From assembly GCA_019915015.1 (NCBI GenBank), contig JAHBBC010000092.1, positions 1 through 11,930 of the forward strand: a stretch of 11,930 bases of DNA. Direction: 5' to 3'. Numbering within the stretch: the stretch's first letter is position 1; each line of letters opens with the position of its first letter. This document shows positions 1 through 7,588 of the stretch, piece by piece. The stretch comes from Auriscalpium vulgare (lineage: Eukaryota; Basidiomycota; Agaricomycetes; Russulales; Auriscalpiaceae). Made by a program: the position numbers and the translations under genes. The notes beneath the pieces were generated by a model. It saw only the letters and a program-made list of their open reading frames with translations, was not told the origin of the DNA and made no database searches.

Positions 1-132
1 CAACATGTGACGCGTTGTCGCTGTCGTGCTGACGTGCCACGAGACATCGACAACACGTATCTCAGCTTCTACTGCGCATGTGGAGGTGGTTCTGGGCTCA
101 ATCGAGATAGTGATGTATACTATCATGACTGA
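1..132 (+). pseudogene. C-terminal fragment of the module R coding frame
   Basis: The frame starting at base 1 is open for 43 codons and stops at 130-132. It contains ADVPRDIDNTYLSF followed by a GG.SGLN stretch. The minus-strand copy at 1170-1388 has ADAPHDIDNVYLGF and the same GG.SGLN end. The two align without gaps over about 25 residues, 17 of them identical, and both stop shortly after. Conservation of the frame over diverged DNA suggests a once-translated protein tail. I do not recognise the family. The fragment is cut by the window edge, so more of R may lie upstream. Confidence 0.5.
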
Positions 133-311
133 TTCACATATTGTCAAGAACCCAGTCAGCAATGACCTAAGTCAAGAGCCTTCCAAGCCATAACACTTAG
201 AGACGAAGCAGAGACATGATGCAAAGGGATACAATGACCAGGTAAGACTAGGAGAACAAGCTGGGGTGCTACTGAGATATCTACTGAGTACTTATAGGCC
301 AGAGCATAAGG

Positions 312-480
312 GATGTACCAAAGGAGAACAAGGGAATCCAGAAGTGGGAACAAGGGATAGACCAAAGGAGAACAATGGACATCTCCAAAGGGATACAAGG
401 TATACCTAAATGAGAACAAGGGATACCTTAGAAGGAAAGGACAAGGAATGTACCAAAGTAGAACAAGGGATCCAAAGATG
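312..480. repeat. degenerate minisatellite, about 21-25 bp units
   Basis: Around seven imperfect units built on ACCAAAGGAGAACAAGGGAT follow one another, with drifting unit length. The unit length is irregular and no frame is kept, so it is not coding. The rest of 133-531 shows no gene or other structure that I can support. Confidence 0.6.
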
Positions 481-531
481 AGGTAAGTCCTATGATGTCA
501 GGAAGAAACAAGGAGATTCATGACACATATA

Positions 532-1064
532 CTGTACCATTTCGATCGGTTCGCCACCCTGGTGTGACCGTGACCTGACAGGCGAAATTTCAGGTTCGCC
601 GCTCATCGGGTGTGACCGTGACCACTGCAGCATTTCACCTTATGAACAAATTCACCGCATCCATGAGACTGGGAAGTGTGAGTAGCTAGCCTACACAACA
701 ACGTCAATTGTCCGCGTCAGTCTACACCGAAGCTGAGACAATGGGAGAAGCCGCTCGGTGACTGCCGAATGTACTAGATTAGATTACTCAGTGTGATAGA
801 TAAGCAGACAGCTAGTCATATGATTATTCAATTCTACACAGCAAGTCAGAACTCGTACCAGATGCTGTGTACCAGCTATGCGATCCAACGTAACCTTGAC
901 TTGCAGGCCTCCCAGTGCTCCTTTCGAGGCCCTTGAAAAAATCAAACTCAAGACTCACTGGAGGCTTTCGCCACCCCGCCCTGTGACCCGTGACAGCACC
1001 CAAATTTCGCCTCGCCGGACACCCCCTGTGACGCGTGACCGGCGAACCGATCAAAATGGTACAG
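532..1064. mobile_element. MITE-like non-autonomous DNA transposon with 24-bp TIRs
   Basis: The ends 532-555 and 1041-1064 are inverted repeats matching at 23 of 24 positions. They start CTGTACCATTTC on the left and CTGTACCATTTT on the right (reverse complement). The single mismatch, 543 against 1053, is a CpG-type C/T change. A TA dinucleotide lies immediately outside each end (530-531 and 1065-1066), as in a Tc1/mariner-type target duplication. Similarity between the ends continues inward to a shared GGCGAAATTT. Repeated GTGTGACCGTGACC-like motifs lie inside. There is no transposase frame, so it would need one supplied in trans. The superfamily is inferred only from the TA and the short length. 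Confidence 0.72.
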
Positions 1065-1159
1065 TACATGCAATTCTATGGTACTACTGTGGATAGAAAT
1101 TACATACATGTGAAAATGAAATACAACTCTTTTGCCGTGAAATACAGCATCAGATAAAA

Positions 1160-1900
1160 CTCTTGGGCATCATAGAAATACATGACATCCAAGCCCTTGA
1201 TTGAGCCCGGAATCGCCTCCATAGGCATAGTGGAAGCCAAGATACACATTGTCAATGTCGTGTGGCGCGTCAGCACAACGGTGACGGCGCTGATACGCCT
1301 CGCTCCATGCTGCGAGGCGATCATTACAGAATTTTCGCACTTTCATCAAGTCGACAGACACACAATTCTGAAGATCGCAGCATCGCACAGCAGTGCTCCA
1401 ACCACCTGATTAGTTCTTCCAACCGCTCGCAAGATTGGAGTCTTGCAGAGCAGTCACGCAATCGGAATCATACCTTGAACACCACACTCGCGCTAGCGAC
1501 GCTGTCGGACGCAGCACACGCAGTCATCCGACCACTTGCTCGTTGTTCCGACTGCCACCACGCGACCTCGAGCACAGCACCTCCCACAGCTGTCACAACG
1601 CGTCGGAATTCCATCAGACATGTTTACTGTTGAGATTGTCATCAGAATGTGTGCACGATGCCACTCCAGTCACTGTGACATCTGTATTCCTCTGCAGTCA
1701 CACCATTGTCCTGTGACCATTGTTCACCTCAGTTCTTGTACTCACACTGCATCGTTCTGATCCCGATTGTTTTGTATTTTCATCAGCGTCCCAATTATTG
1801 CCTCAGGATTCTGACCACCATTCCGGAGCATTCTTACCGGAAGAATGATCACAACGTCACAACATTGCAACACTCACCTCCGACCACCTAGTGCATCGGA
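1160..1900 (-). pseudogene. inverted degraded copy of module R
   Basis: On the minus strand this matches the plus-strand copies near 5200-5709 and 6340-6985 over several hundred bases. Shared frames, in minus-strand order, are: EAIIGTLMKIQNNRDQ ending in a stop at 1742; MSDGIPTRCDSCGRCCARGR with a downstream SKWSDDCVCCVR; and LQNCVSVDLMKVRK followed by SEAYQRRHR and the DIDNVYLGF tail. These frames are not continuous; stops and shifts separate them. A GTGAGT donor-like hexamer directly follows the QNNRDQ frame, but I found no acceptor that joins it in frame to the cysteine stretch. The family is not recognised. The cysteine spacing recalls a zinc-binding cluster, which is inference only. Confidence 0.6.
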
Positions 1901-1985
1901 GCATGCAGGATGTTGAGCTACCACCCATTGATAGAGACAATCCCCAAGCCTAGACTGTCAGCAATTTTGCTTGGGTATATTTAAT

Positions 1986-2054
1986 GGCCAAGCCCCTCTC
2001 CCCCCTGCCCCTTAAATGATTAAGAGTAATTGTACTGCCATGCTTGCACTGGCC
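1986..2054 (-). repeat. module S core, inverted copy
   Basis: The reverse complement is bounded by GGCC and GGCCAAGCC-type ends. It shares an exact 31-base run with 5724-5785, covering the AATTACTCTTAATCATTTA part, followed by a purine-rich G tract. The flanks are much less similar than this core. No coding frame is evident. Confidence 0.7.
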
Positions 2055-2068
2055 ATTTCCCACCAAGT

Positions 2069-2108
2069 CTAATACATATCTGCCTCACTACCGGCTGGAC
2101 GCCCATCA
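2069..2108 (-). repeat. inverted fragment of module A
   Basis: Read on the minus strand from 2108, this gives TGATGGGCGTCC and then a GGTAGTGAGGC stretch. It matches 33 of 38 bases of the A copy at 7136, and all five differences are transitions. It lies next to the inverted S core, so A, S and R all appear inverted in this part of the window. Confidence 0.6.
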
Positions 2109-2110
2109 CC

Positions 2111-2305
2111 ATGCGTGCTCAAAATCCTGAGGAGTACCGTGATCAACAACTGAGAGGACGTGGTGCAGAATGCTGCAGGAAAGGGCGGAAGGGCGGCACG
2201 TTGAAGCTGGTGCAGGAAGTCTTGCAGATTGGTACGTGTCCTAGGTGTCCTGTCCTTTTTCACAGGGAGCAGGAGGAGGGAGTCAAATGTCTGGAGCATG
2301 GCTAG
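2111..2305 (+). CDS. doubtful small ORF with a CX2C-X13-CX2H pattern
   Basis: A 64-codon frame starts at an ATG preceded by ATCACC, a favourable eukaryotic start context, and ends with TAG at 2303-2305. The product is basic in the middle (CCRKGRKGG) and ends with CPRC and later CLEHG, giving a CX2C-X13-CX2H arrangement that could bind zinc. The frame also extends upstream to 2030, but that part overlaps inverted repeats A and S, so the internal ATG is the better start. A pyrimidine-rich CTTTTTCACAG at 2255-2265 could be a splice acceptor, with GTACGT at 2232 as donor, but a 34-base intron would be very short. I recognise no family. There is no second copy here for comparison, so chance is a real possibility. 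Confidence 0.22.
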   Translation: MRAQNPEEYRDQQLRGRGAECCRKGRKGGTLKLVQEVLQIGTCPRCPVLFHREQEEGVKCLEHG

Positions 2306-2393
2306 TTTTTTGATTATATGCGCATGCACTTACCCTGCTTCCCAATCAAACACCCTGCTTTCTACGGCGGGAAGATTCAAGTATACAGCACGG

Positions 2394-2500
2394 TGATGGG
2401 CACCAGACGGTAGTAGGGCGGAAATGGGTACTTTCCTATCCCTAGAGCGCTGTCAGTGGTACCGCGTTGTTGTGCGAGCGAGTCGTCACGTTCCCAAAGG
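2394..2500 (+). repeat. module A copy 1
   Basis: Starts TGATGGGCACC, continues GGTAGTAGGGCGGAAATG, then CCTATCCCTAGAGCGCTG and GGTACCGCG, and ends at a CGTTCCCAAAGG version of the GGGTCCC block. The order of motifs matches the copy at 4079. It has no convincing frame. Confidence 0.7.
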
Positions 2501-2589
2501 TTCGCGAAGTGACTCCACCGATACGTGGATCGTGGTCGTAACGAGGATTCGGATCGGAATGAGGGTTCGGCGTGTGCGCCGGACCAGGA

Positions 2590-3071
2590 AACGAGAAGGG
2601 GAAAGCGTACGAGTCACCGAAGTGACGAACAAACGAAGTCGCGACGGGCGAGCTCCGAAGTTGGACGCGGAGGAACGCGGAATGACGAGGGAGGGAGGGA
2701 GAGAGAGATCGACGTAACACGAAGTTCGGCTTTATACGTTGATCGGTGCGATGGGTAGTTGGGTGACTTCGGACAACTTCGGATTGAGGACGAAGTTATG
2801 TGTAATGGGGAACGCGTTCGTCGTGGGCCTGAACTTGAGGAGGCCTCGAAGGTGATATCAAAGTGGATGAAGGTCTGTCGATGGCGGTGTTCGAGAGGCG
2901 AGGTTCGGTCGTCGAGGTTCGGGAGGCGAGGTTCGGGAGGCGAGGTTCGGAAGGCGAGGTTCGGAAAGCGATGTTATGGTACGTGGTGCGAGAGGCGAAG
3001 GTCGAAAGCGAAGTCAAAGGCGAGCGTATTGGGGCGTGCGGCGTAGTCAAAAGTGAGGTTACAAGCGATAA
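2590..3071 (+). repeat. spacer between module A and the tail frame, related to 7340-7700
   Basis: Patches match the later unit in the same order. TCACCGAAGTGACGAAC and CGCGACGGGCGAGCTCC at 2615-2658 resemble 7357-7400, and a TTTATACG TATA-like site at 2731 corresponds in place to TATATAGG at 7555. In between the sequence is simple and purine-rich. Frames here are short and not shared with the later copy, so I call no gene. Confidence 0.4.
2890..2973 (+). repeat. 14-bp minisatellite, six units
   Basis: Six consecutive 14-base units of TTCGGGAGGCGAGG with few changes. The period is not a multiple of three, so it does not keep one frame. It is missing from the related region near 7400-7700, so it expanded locally. 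Confidence 0.85.
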
Positions 3072-3164
3072 GGAGAACGAGGGAGTACAACGACAGTAAG
3101 AGCTGTTGATGCGGGCGGTTTGCAACGTCTCTTTCGAGATGCTGACTATGAGGGGGGAAAGTAA
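3072..3164 (+). pseudogene. C-terminal tail frame with stop in a polypurine tract, copy 1
   Basis: The frame is open from 3072 (TAA at 3069-3071) and ends GGLQRLFRDADYEGGK with TAA at 3162-3164. The copy at 7749-7795 ends PLQKLFRDPEYEGE, differing mostly by conservative changes, while DNA upstream has diverged. Both stop codons fall within or at the end of a purine run (GAGGGGGGAAAG here). Many LTR retrotransposons end their polyprotein over the polypurine tract, so this could be the last residues of such a polyprotein. That is inference: no integrase, RNase H or chromodomain is visible upstream. Confidence 0.45.
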
Positions 3165-3812
3165 CTTGTTATTCGGTGTGCTATCGAGTCGTATTTAAGC
3201 TACAACGAGTGCGAGACCGTATCGTACGGAAACGAACATAGGTAGGTGCGTACAGAGACGAAACACGGGCGAAGTGGATAAGGATCATGTGTTGCAAGTC
3301 GAGGTGGGTCGGGACGAGCATATGTAGCGAGAGAGAGCTCTCATGGGGAACGAGAACAATGGATACCAAACAAACGATCAGCGCTGTCGCTACGATGTGA
3401 TATACAGAAGGATGGAGTACGAACAATATTGTGGAGACGCGCCTCAGCGGTACAAGGTGCGCCAAACGTATATCCGCGAGCCGAAGTTGCAGCGAGTGGC
3501 GGACGATCTCCCGAAGTGGCTGGGAAGGTAGCCATGGCTTCGGGCTCGGTTCGCCTCGGCTCGGAAAGGTCGGGACGATAGAGGGGATCAATCGGGAACG
3601 CTATAAGTGAGGGGGAGAATCGGACAGGGAAGTACCGGGTGGCAGCCGGTCATCTCGGAGATACGCTCACGGGGCGTTTCACTACACTGATCTTGGTCCG
3701 GCAGCGACTTTGTGGCGTGTCTGCTGCTGATGGGCCGAACGGTCTCGACCGAACCACGTGCGGGCGCCTCGGGGTGACTGGAAACGGGGCCGAAGCGCTG
3801 GAAAGTTCGGAG

Positions 3813-3832
3813 CCGAAGTCACGTGACTTCGG
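3813..3832. repeat. perfect 20-bp palindrome centred on CACGTG
   Basis: CCGAAGTCACGTGACTTCGG equals its own reverse complement. Outside it, GGAAAGTT on the left and AACTTTCC on the right can pair further with a small bulge. CACGTG is the E-box core bound by basic helix-loop-helix factors; binding here is not shown. Confidence 0.85.
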
Positions 3833-3880
3833 AACTTTCCGAAGTGGCTGTGCCGAAACGGCGGAAACGACGGTCCGGAG

Positions 3881-3902
3881 ACCAAAGTCACGTGACTTTG
3901 GT
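3881..3902. repeat. perfect 22-bp palindrome centred on CACGTG
   Basis: The left half is ACCAAAGTCAC and the right half is its exact complement. Its centre lies 69 bases from that of the palindrome at 3813. Both share the core GTCACGTGAC but have different outer arms. Confidence 0.85.
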
Positions 3903-4078
3903 TCGAAATGAAAAACCAAAAAGTCGTGGTGGAATCCCCGCTCGACGGGGAATCAGGCGTATCAACGGAGGGTGTGCCGAGGAATGTCAAGGCTGCAACG
4001 GTGTTCTACTCAGCCCTCCACTCAGTGTGTGTACCTTCTTTTCTTCTCTGACAGGCCGCGGAGGAGCTGCACGTACGC

Positions 4079-4184
4079 TGATGGGCACCCACAGGTAGTA
4101 GGGTGGTAATGTGTCAGATACCAGATCCCTAGAGCGCTGGTGAAGGTACCGTGATGTGTGCGAGTGAGTGTCAGGGTCCCGAAG
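4079..4184 (+). repeat. module A copy 2
   Basis: TGATGGGCACCCACAGG, GGTAGGGTGG-type middle, CCAGATCCCTAGAGCGCTGG, GGTACCGTGATGTGTGCGAG and TCAGGGTCCCGAAG in order. This is the copy closest to 5926 and 2394 together, so it approximates the family consensus. Confidence 0.75.
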
Positions 4185-4230
4185 ACAATCGGAGTGCGTC
4201 TCCGACGAGTGTGGGGAGGTGTGCGATCGG

Positions 4231-4371
4231 ATGCGCTGGTCGGAATGCGTGATCGGTCGGAGAGTCGTCGATGAGGGGTCGGAGGCGCAGATGCGATGGT
4301 CGGAATGTGTGATCGGTCGGAGAGTCGTCGATGAGGGGTCGGAGGCGCAGATGCGATGGTCGGAATGTGTG
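4231..4371 (+). repeat. 60-bp tandem repeat, 2.35 units, frame-preserving
   Basis: Units start at 4231, 4291 and (partial) 4351, with only CpG-type C/T or C/A changes between them. Sixty bases is twenty codons, so a frame from 4168 to 4539 repeats MRWSECVIGRRVVDEGSEAQ twice and then continues into a cysteine-rich stretch (WCEWCDRGCDRC). There are no unique spacers, so it is not a CRISPR array. The near identity of the units indicates recent slippage or unequal exchange. Confidence 0.85.
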
Positions 4372-4392
4372 GACAAGTGGTGCGAGTGGTGC

Positions 4393-4655
4393 GATCGAGG
4401 CTGCGACCGCTGCGAGACGACAGAGTCAAGACTGCGATCTCCGAGGTCGCAAGACGGTTGGAGCGACGATGAGTTGTGCAGGCAACGACGCAGAGGCGTG
4501 TGGACGGTCGGAGGAGCGGGGGCGGTGGTCGGAAGATAGGAATGAGTGGTGCGAGCACGCCAATCGATGTTGCGATCGCTGCGGGACGAGCGGAACGCGA
4601 CTGTGATCTCCGATGTCGCAAGACGGTTGGAGTGACGAAGTGCGATGGCAACGGC
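4393..4655 (+). repeat. degenerate tandem duplication, about 169 bp apart
   Basis: GATCGAGGCTGCGACCGCTG and GTCGCAAGACGGTTGGAG-type motifs at 4393-4489 recur in diverged form at 4561-4655. The best marker, CCGAGGTCGC at 4441, is CCGATGTCGC at 4610. It is older than the adjacent 60-bp repeat, judging by its divergence. Confidence 0.6.
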
Positions 4656-5709
4656 TAATGGGACGACGATGGAACAAGATGAGAGCGAGGAGAACGATAA
4701 GCTGAGTGCGGGACGACGACGACGAAGACAAAGGCAAAGGCAAAGGCGACAGAGCTAGCCTCGAGCTAACTATACGATAGAGACGAGGCGTTATGGGCGT
4801 CGAATGAGATCTGAACCATGCGGGGGGAACCGAATCTGTATTGCAGTATGGATGAGACCGCTATTTATACGTCTCGACCGCTACAGTACGAGTCCGATCG
4901 AGAATAAAGTCGGAACAAAGGAAAACAGTCGGAACAAAAGCAAACGATGGTGCGTAAGTCGCACATGGTACAGACAATGGAGGAGAGTCAATAGGACATA
5001 TCAGAAGGTCTGCGAGGCTGTAGAGGACAATGTAGAGCAAGTGGTCAGCGCTGTCAGAAGGGCAGTGCAAGCGCATGGAAAACGATCTGCGCTGTCAAAC
5101 AGTGTGGGAGAGACATCCTACAATATCGAACAAGACAATACGACCAGAAAAGGAGACAATGTAGGTGTGGCGAGTGATGGAATGCACTCCGACTTGCAAG
5201 GGGGTCGCAGGTGAGTGTTGTGATCTTGCGACTCGTCGAACAGTCGGAAGAATGCTCCGGTACTGCGTGTGCAATGGTCGGAACTGTGGAGGGATAATCG
5301 GAGCGCTGGTCCGACCGCAGAACAATCGGGATCAAAGGAATGTGGCGCAAACTCGAGAGCTGGGCTAGACAATGGTCAGAGGACAATGGCGCGACTGTGG
5401 GGGTACTCGGAAGTCGCAGAGATGTCGGAGAGGCGTGGTGCACGTGCTGAAACGACGATCTCAATGATCGAGATGTCTGATGGAATTCCGACACGTTGTG
5501 ACAACTGTGGGAGACGCTGTGCTCGAGGTCGCGTGGCGGCAGTCGGAACCCTGAGTGAGTGGTCGGATGACTGCGTGTGATGTGTGCGACGGAGTTGCTG
5601 GTCCAAGCGTGGTGTCCAAGGTATGATTCCGATTGCGCGACAGCTCTGCGAGACTCCAATGGTCGGAACTCTGGCTCCGATCTTGCTAGCGGTCGGAGGA
5701 ACCAATTGG

Positions 5710-5862
5710 ACTTGGGGTTAATGGGCCAATGCACGCATGGCAGTACAATTACTCTTAATCATTTAGGGGGGAGGGGGGCTTGGCCATCCAACATACAACT
5801 GACTGCCTGGTATAGTTATATTGTTTTGAATATGTTGCAGATATAATACTTGGGGTTAATGG
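5710..5862 (+). repeat. 123-bp segment between 15-bp direct repeats
   Basis: ACTTGGGGTTAATGG occurs at 5710-5724 and again at 5848-5862. The S core lies between. A weaker relative of both repeats flanks the inverted S at 1986-2054, so the arrangement is probably older than the duplication rather than a fresh target-site duplication. Confidence 0.6.
5724..5785 (+). repeat. module S core, first plus-strand copy
   Basis: Bounded by GGCCAA and TTGGCC. The middle has AATTACTCTTAATCATTTA and then a 14-base purine tract of two G6 runs joined by A (5765-5778). The purine tract could act as a polypurine primer or fold into a G-rich structure; neither is shown. Confidence 0.75.
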
Positions 5863-5925
5863 CTCTGGCTCTGCTTGCAGGAAAGTGACTCTGTGATGTA
5901 TTGGGATGTCAGGACAAAGTTGCGG

Positions 5926-6042
5926 TGTTGGGTACCCACATGTAGTAGGGTGGTAATGTCACATGTGTCCAAAACCAGATCCCTACTAGAGCACTAAAGA
6001 GGATATTGTAATGTGTGTGAGCAAGTGTCAGGGTCCCAAAGA
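5926..6042 (+). repeat. module A copy 3
   Basis: TGTTGGGTACCCACATG, GTAGTAGGGTGGTAATG, CCAGATCCCTACTAGAGC and GTCAGGGTCCCAAAG follow the same order as at 4079. It is more A/T-rich than copy 2, mainly through C to T and G to A changes. Confidence 0.75.
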
Positions 6043-6985
6043 CGAACAGAGTGTTTCATATATGTGTGGGGTGTGTGATTGGAGGTGATGATTGGAATGT
6101 GCAAGCGTTTGGAGAATTATCAATGGGAGTCCAGATGTAAGAACACATGGTGCAAGTGACTGTGAGTGATCAGACACTGTGTGTATGACCATTAAAGATG
6201 AAGAGACGAGTGAGGGGCAGTGCAAGCACATGGGGAATGGTCTGCACTGTCAAGAAGTGTGGGAAAGGTGTCCTACAGTGTGGACAAGACAATATGAATA
6301 TAATTGAACACAATGGAGACACAGCGAGCAATAGAATGCGCTCCGATATAGGATGGGTCGTAAGCAAGTGCTGCAATGTTGGAACACTGCAATTGTTCAG
6401 AGGAATGTACTGGAATGGCGTGTGCAACGGTCAGAGCAGAGGAGCAATAATTGGAGCACTGGCGCAATCACAGAACAATCTGGATCAGAGAAATGTGGTG
6501 TGAGCTCAAGAGCTAAGCTGGACAATGGATGGAGGATAATGGCGCAACTATGGAGGTACCCGGCAGTCACAGAGTTATTGAAGCAGTGTGGCGCACATGT
6601 TCTAACAACAATCTCGACAATCAAAATGTCATACGAAATCCCGCCAAGTTGTGACAGCTGTGAGAGGATGCTATGCTCAAGGTCACGTGGATGTGGTTGA
6701 AACAATGTGCGAGTGGTCGGATGACTGCGTGTGGGGTGTGCGACTCAGTTGATGGTCTGAGTGTGGTGTCCAAGGTATGATTCCGATCGTGCAAATGCCC
6801 TGCGAGACACTAACGGTCAGAACTCTGGCTTCAATCTTGCAAGCATTCAGAGAGACTATATCGGGTGGTTGGAGCTCATGTGTGTGACTCTCCAACCTCC
6901 AGAATTGCATGACTGTTAACTTGTCAAAAGTGCGAAAATTGGTGAAGAAATGCATCGGAGCGCGGAGTGAGGCTTATCATTGGCC
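6043..6985 (+). pseudogene. degraded copy of module R in duplication unit 1
   Basis: Frames shared with other R copies: AIIGALAQSQNNLDQRNVV with TGA at 6501-6503; LTTISTIKMSYEIPPSCDSC and then a shift, after which MCEWSDDCVWGVR continues in another frame; and LQNCMTVNLSKVRK followed by nine residues and SEAY (6897-6980). The last stretch aligns without gaps to the minus-strand copy LQNCVSVDLMKVRK...SEAY. The substitutions are mostly silent or conservative. GTGAGC follows the QNNLDQRN frame where the inverted copy has GTGAGT, a donor-like site. The C-terminal DIDN tail is absent. Disabled by stops and frame breaks; function unknown. Confidence 0.6.
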
Positions 6986-7135
6986 ACATGCTGGAGACCG
7001 CCATGCGGCGGAAACACTCAAAGACGATAATCGGGCGACACAGAAAGGAACCAAGTCGGGATTGCTAGGAAGCAGAGGAGGTGTGGGTACAGGAGAGGCA
7101 GTTGTAGATGAGGAGAGAGAGAGCAGAGCGAACAC

Positions 7136-7240
7136 TGATGGGTGTCCAACTGGTAGTGAGGCGGATATATATTGATGTCCAATCCTCAGAGCGCAGTAGT
7201 GAACGTATCAATTTGAGGGAGTGCAGTCAGGGTCCCGAGA
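7136..7240 (+). repeat. module A copy 4 (divergent subtype)
   Basis: TGATGGGTGTCC, GGTAGTGAGGCGGATATATATT, CCTCAGAGCGC and GTCAGGGTCCCGAG keep the family order. It is closest to the inverted fragment at 2069-2108, so A has at least two subtypes. It lies about 150 bases after the end of R. Confidence 0.65.
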
Positions 7241-7554
7241 CTACGCACGGCAAATCCTGCTTGGTGTACGAGTGGGACACGGTGACTAGGACTTGGATCG
7301 GAGGGCGCGAGAGGCTGGGGGAGAGGACAATAGGGTGCGAGCTAGACATAGCACGGATCACCGAAATGATGCAGTGCTGGAGACGCGACGGGCGAGCTCC
7401 CAAGAATGTGTCACAGAAGCTAGGAATGTTGGAAGGGACGTGAGGACTATTTCGAAAGTTGAAGGGGAATTACGCAGCGGTGGCAATGGTCGGGGGAATA
7501 TATCAAGGACGAGAGGGAAGAAGTACGAGGTGGTGACGAAGGAACAGAGGGGCG

Positions 7555-7562
7555 TATATAGG
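7555..7562 (+). promoter_or_regulatory. TATA-like site
   Basis: TATATAGG lies about 420 bases after the start of the A copy at 7136. TATA-like TTTATACG occurs at comparable places after the A copies at 2394 (at 2731) and 4079 (at 4863). The recurrence suggests that A may head a promoter-bearing repeat, as in an LTR U3 region. No transcript evidence exists here. Confidence 0.3.
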
Positions 7563-7588
7563 CCTGATCTCTGCGTTGAAGGTGCGGG

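Larger units (their letters stand above)
3165..4078 (+). repeat. downstream flank of the tail frame, copy 1
   Basis: Directly after the purine tract, TAACTTGTT and later TATCGTACGG and AACACGGG are shared with 7796-7910, so the flank is part of the repeated block. It includes the GTATTTAAG TATA-like site near 3190, the two palindromes at 3813 and 3881, a short GC hairpin (TCCCCG/CGGGGA, 3935-3951), and CAGGCGTATCAACG at 3954, which recurs at 11876. A pyrimidine-rich CTTCTTTTCTTCTCTGACAG ends at 4054, just before module A. A 62-codon frame at 3343-3531 has no counterpart in the related block and a weak start context, so it is not called. Confidence 0.5.
4185..5709 (+). pseudogene. degraded, expanded copy of module R
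   Basis: The 3' two thirds match the copy at 6043-6985. Shared frames are GIIGALVRPQNNRDQRNV (5288-5342) and, in another frame, the run from 5269 through MSDGIPTRCDNCGRRCARGR and EWSDDCV to a TGA at 5578-5580. Beyond that TGA the frame continues CVRRSCWSKRGVQGM, and the minus-strand copy has a cysteine codon at that place, so the stop is probably a point change. The 5' third is swollen by the tandem repeats at 4231 and 4393. The KVRK...SEAY end is missing; the module is cut where the S unit begins. A TATTTATACG TATA-like site is at 4862. Family not recognised. Confidence 0.55.

Noticed and set aside
824..1096. Frames of 72-81 codons on both strands inside the MITE
   Set aside because: They overlap on opposite strands, cross or approach the inverted-repeat arm, and resemble no transposase.
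2890..2973. Repetitive protein domain encoded by the 14-bp minisatellite
   Set aside because: The period shifts the frame at every unit.
3343..3531. 62-codon plus-strand frame that looks protein-like
   Set aside because: The related block after 7796 lacks it, the start context is weak and there is no motif.
3899..3909. B-box-like GGTTCGAAATG
   Set aside because: It arises from the palindrome arm, and no A box lies at the right distance upstream.
4231..4371. Possible CRISPR array
   Set aside because: The 60-bp units abut directly without unique spacers, and the setting is eukaryotic.
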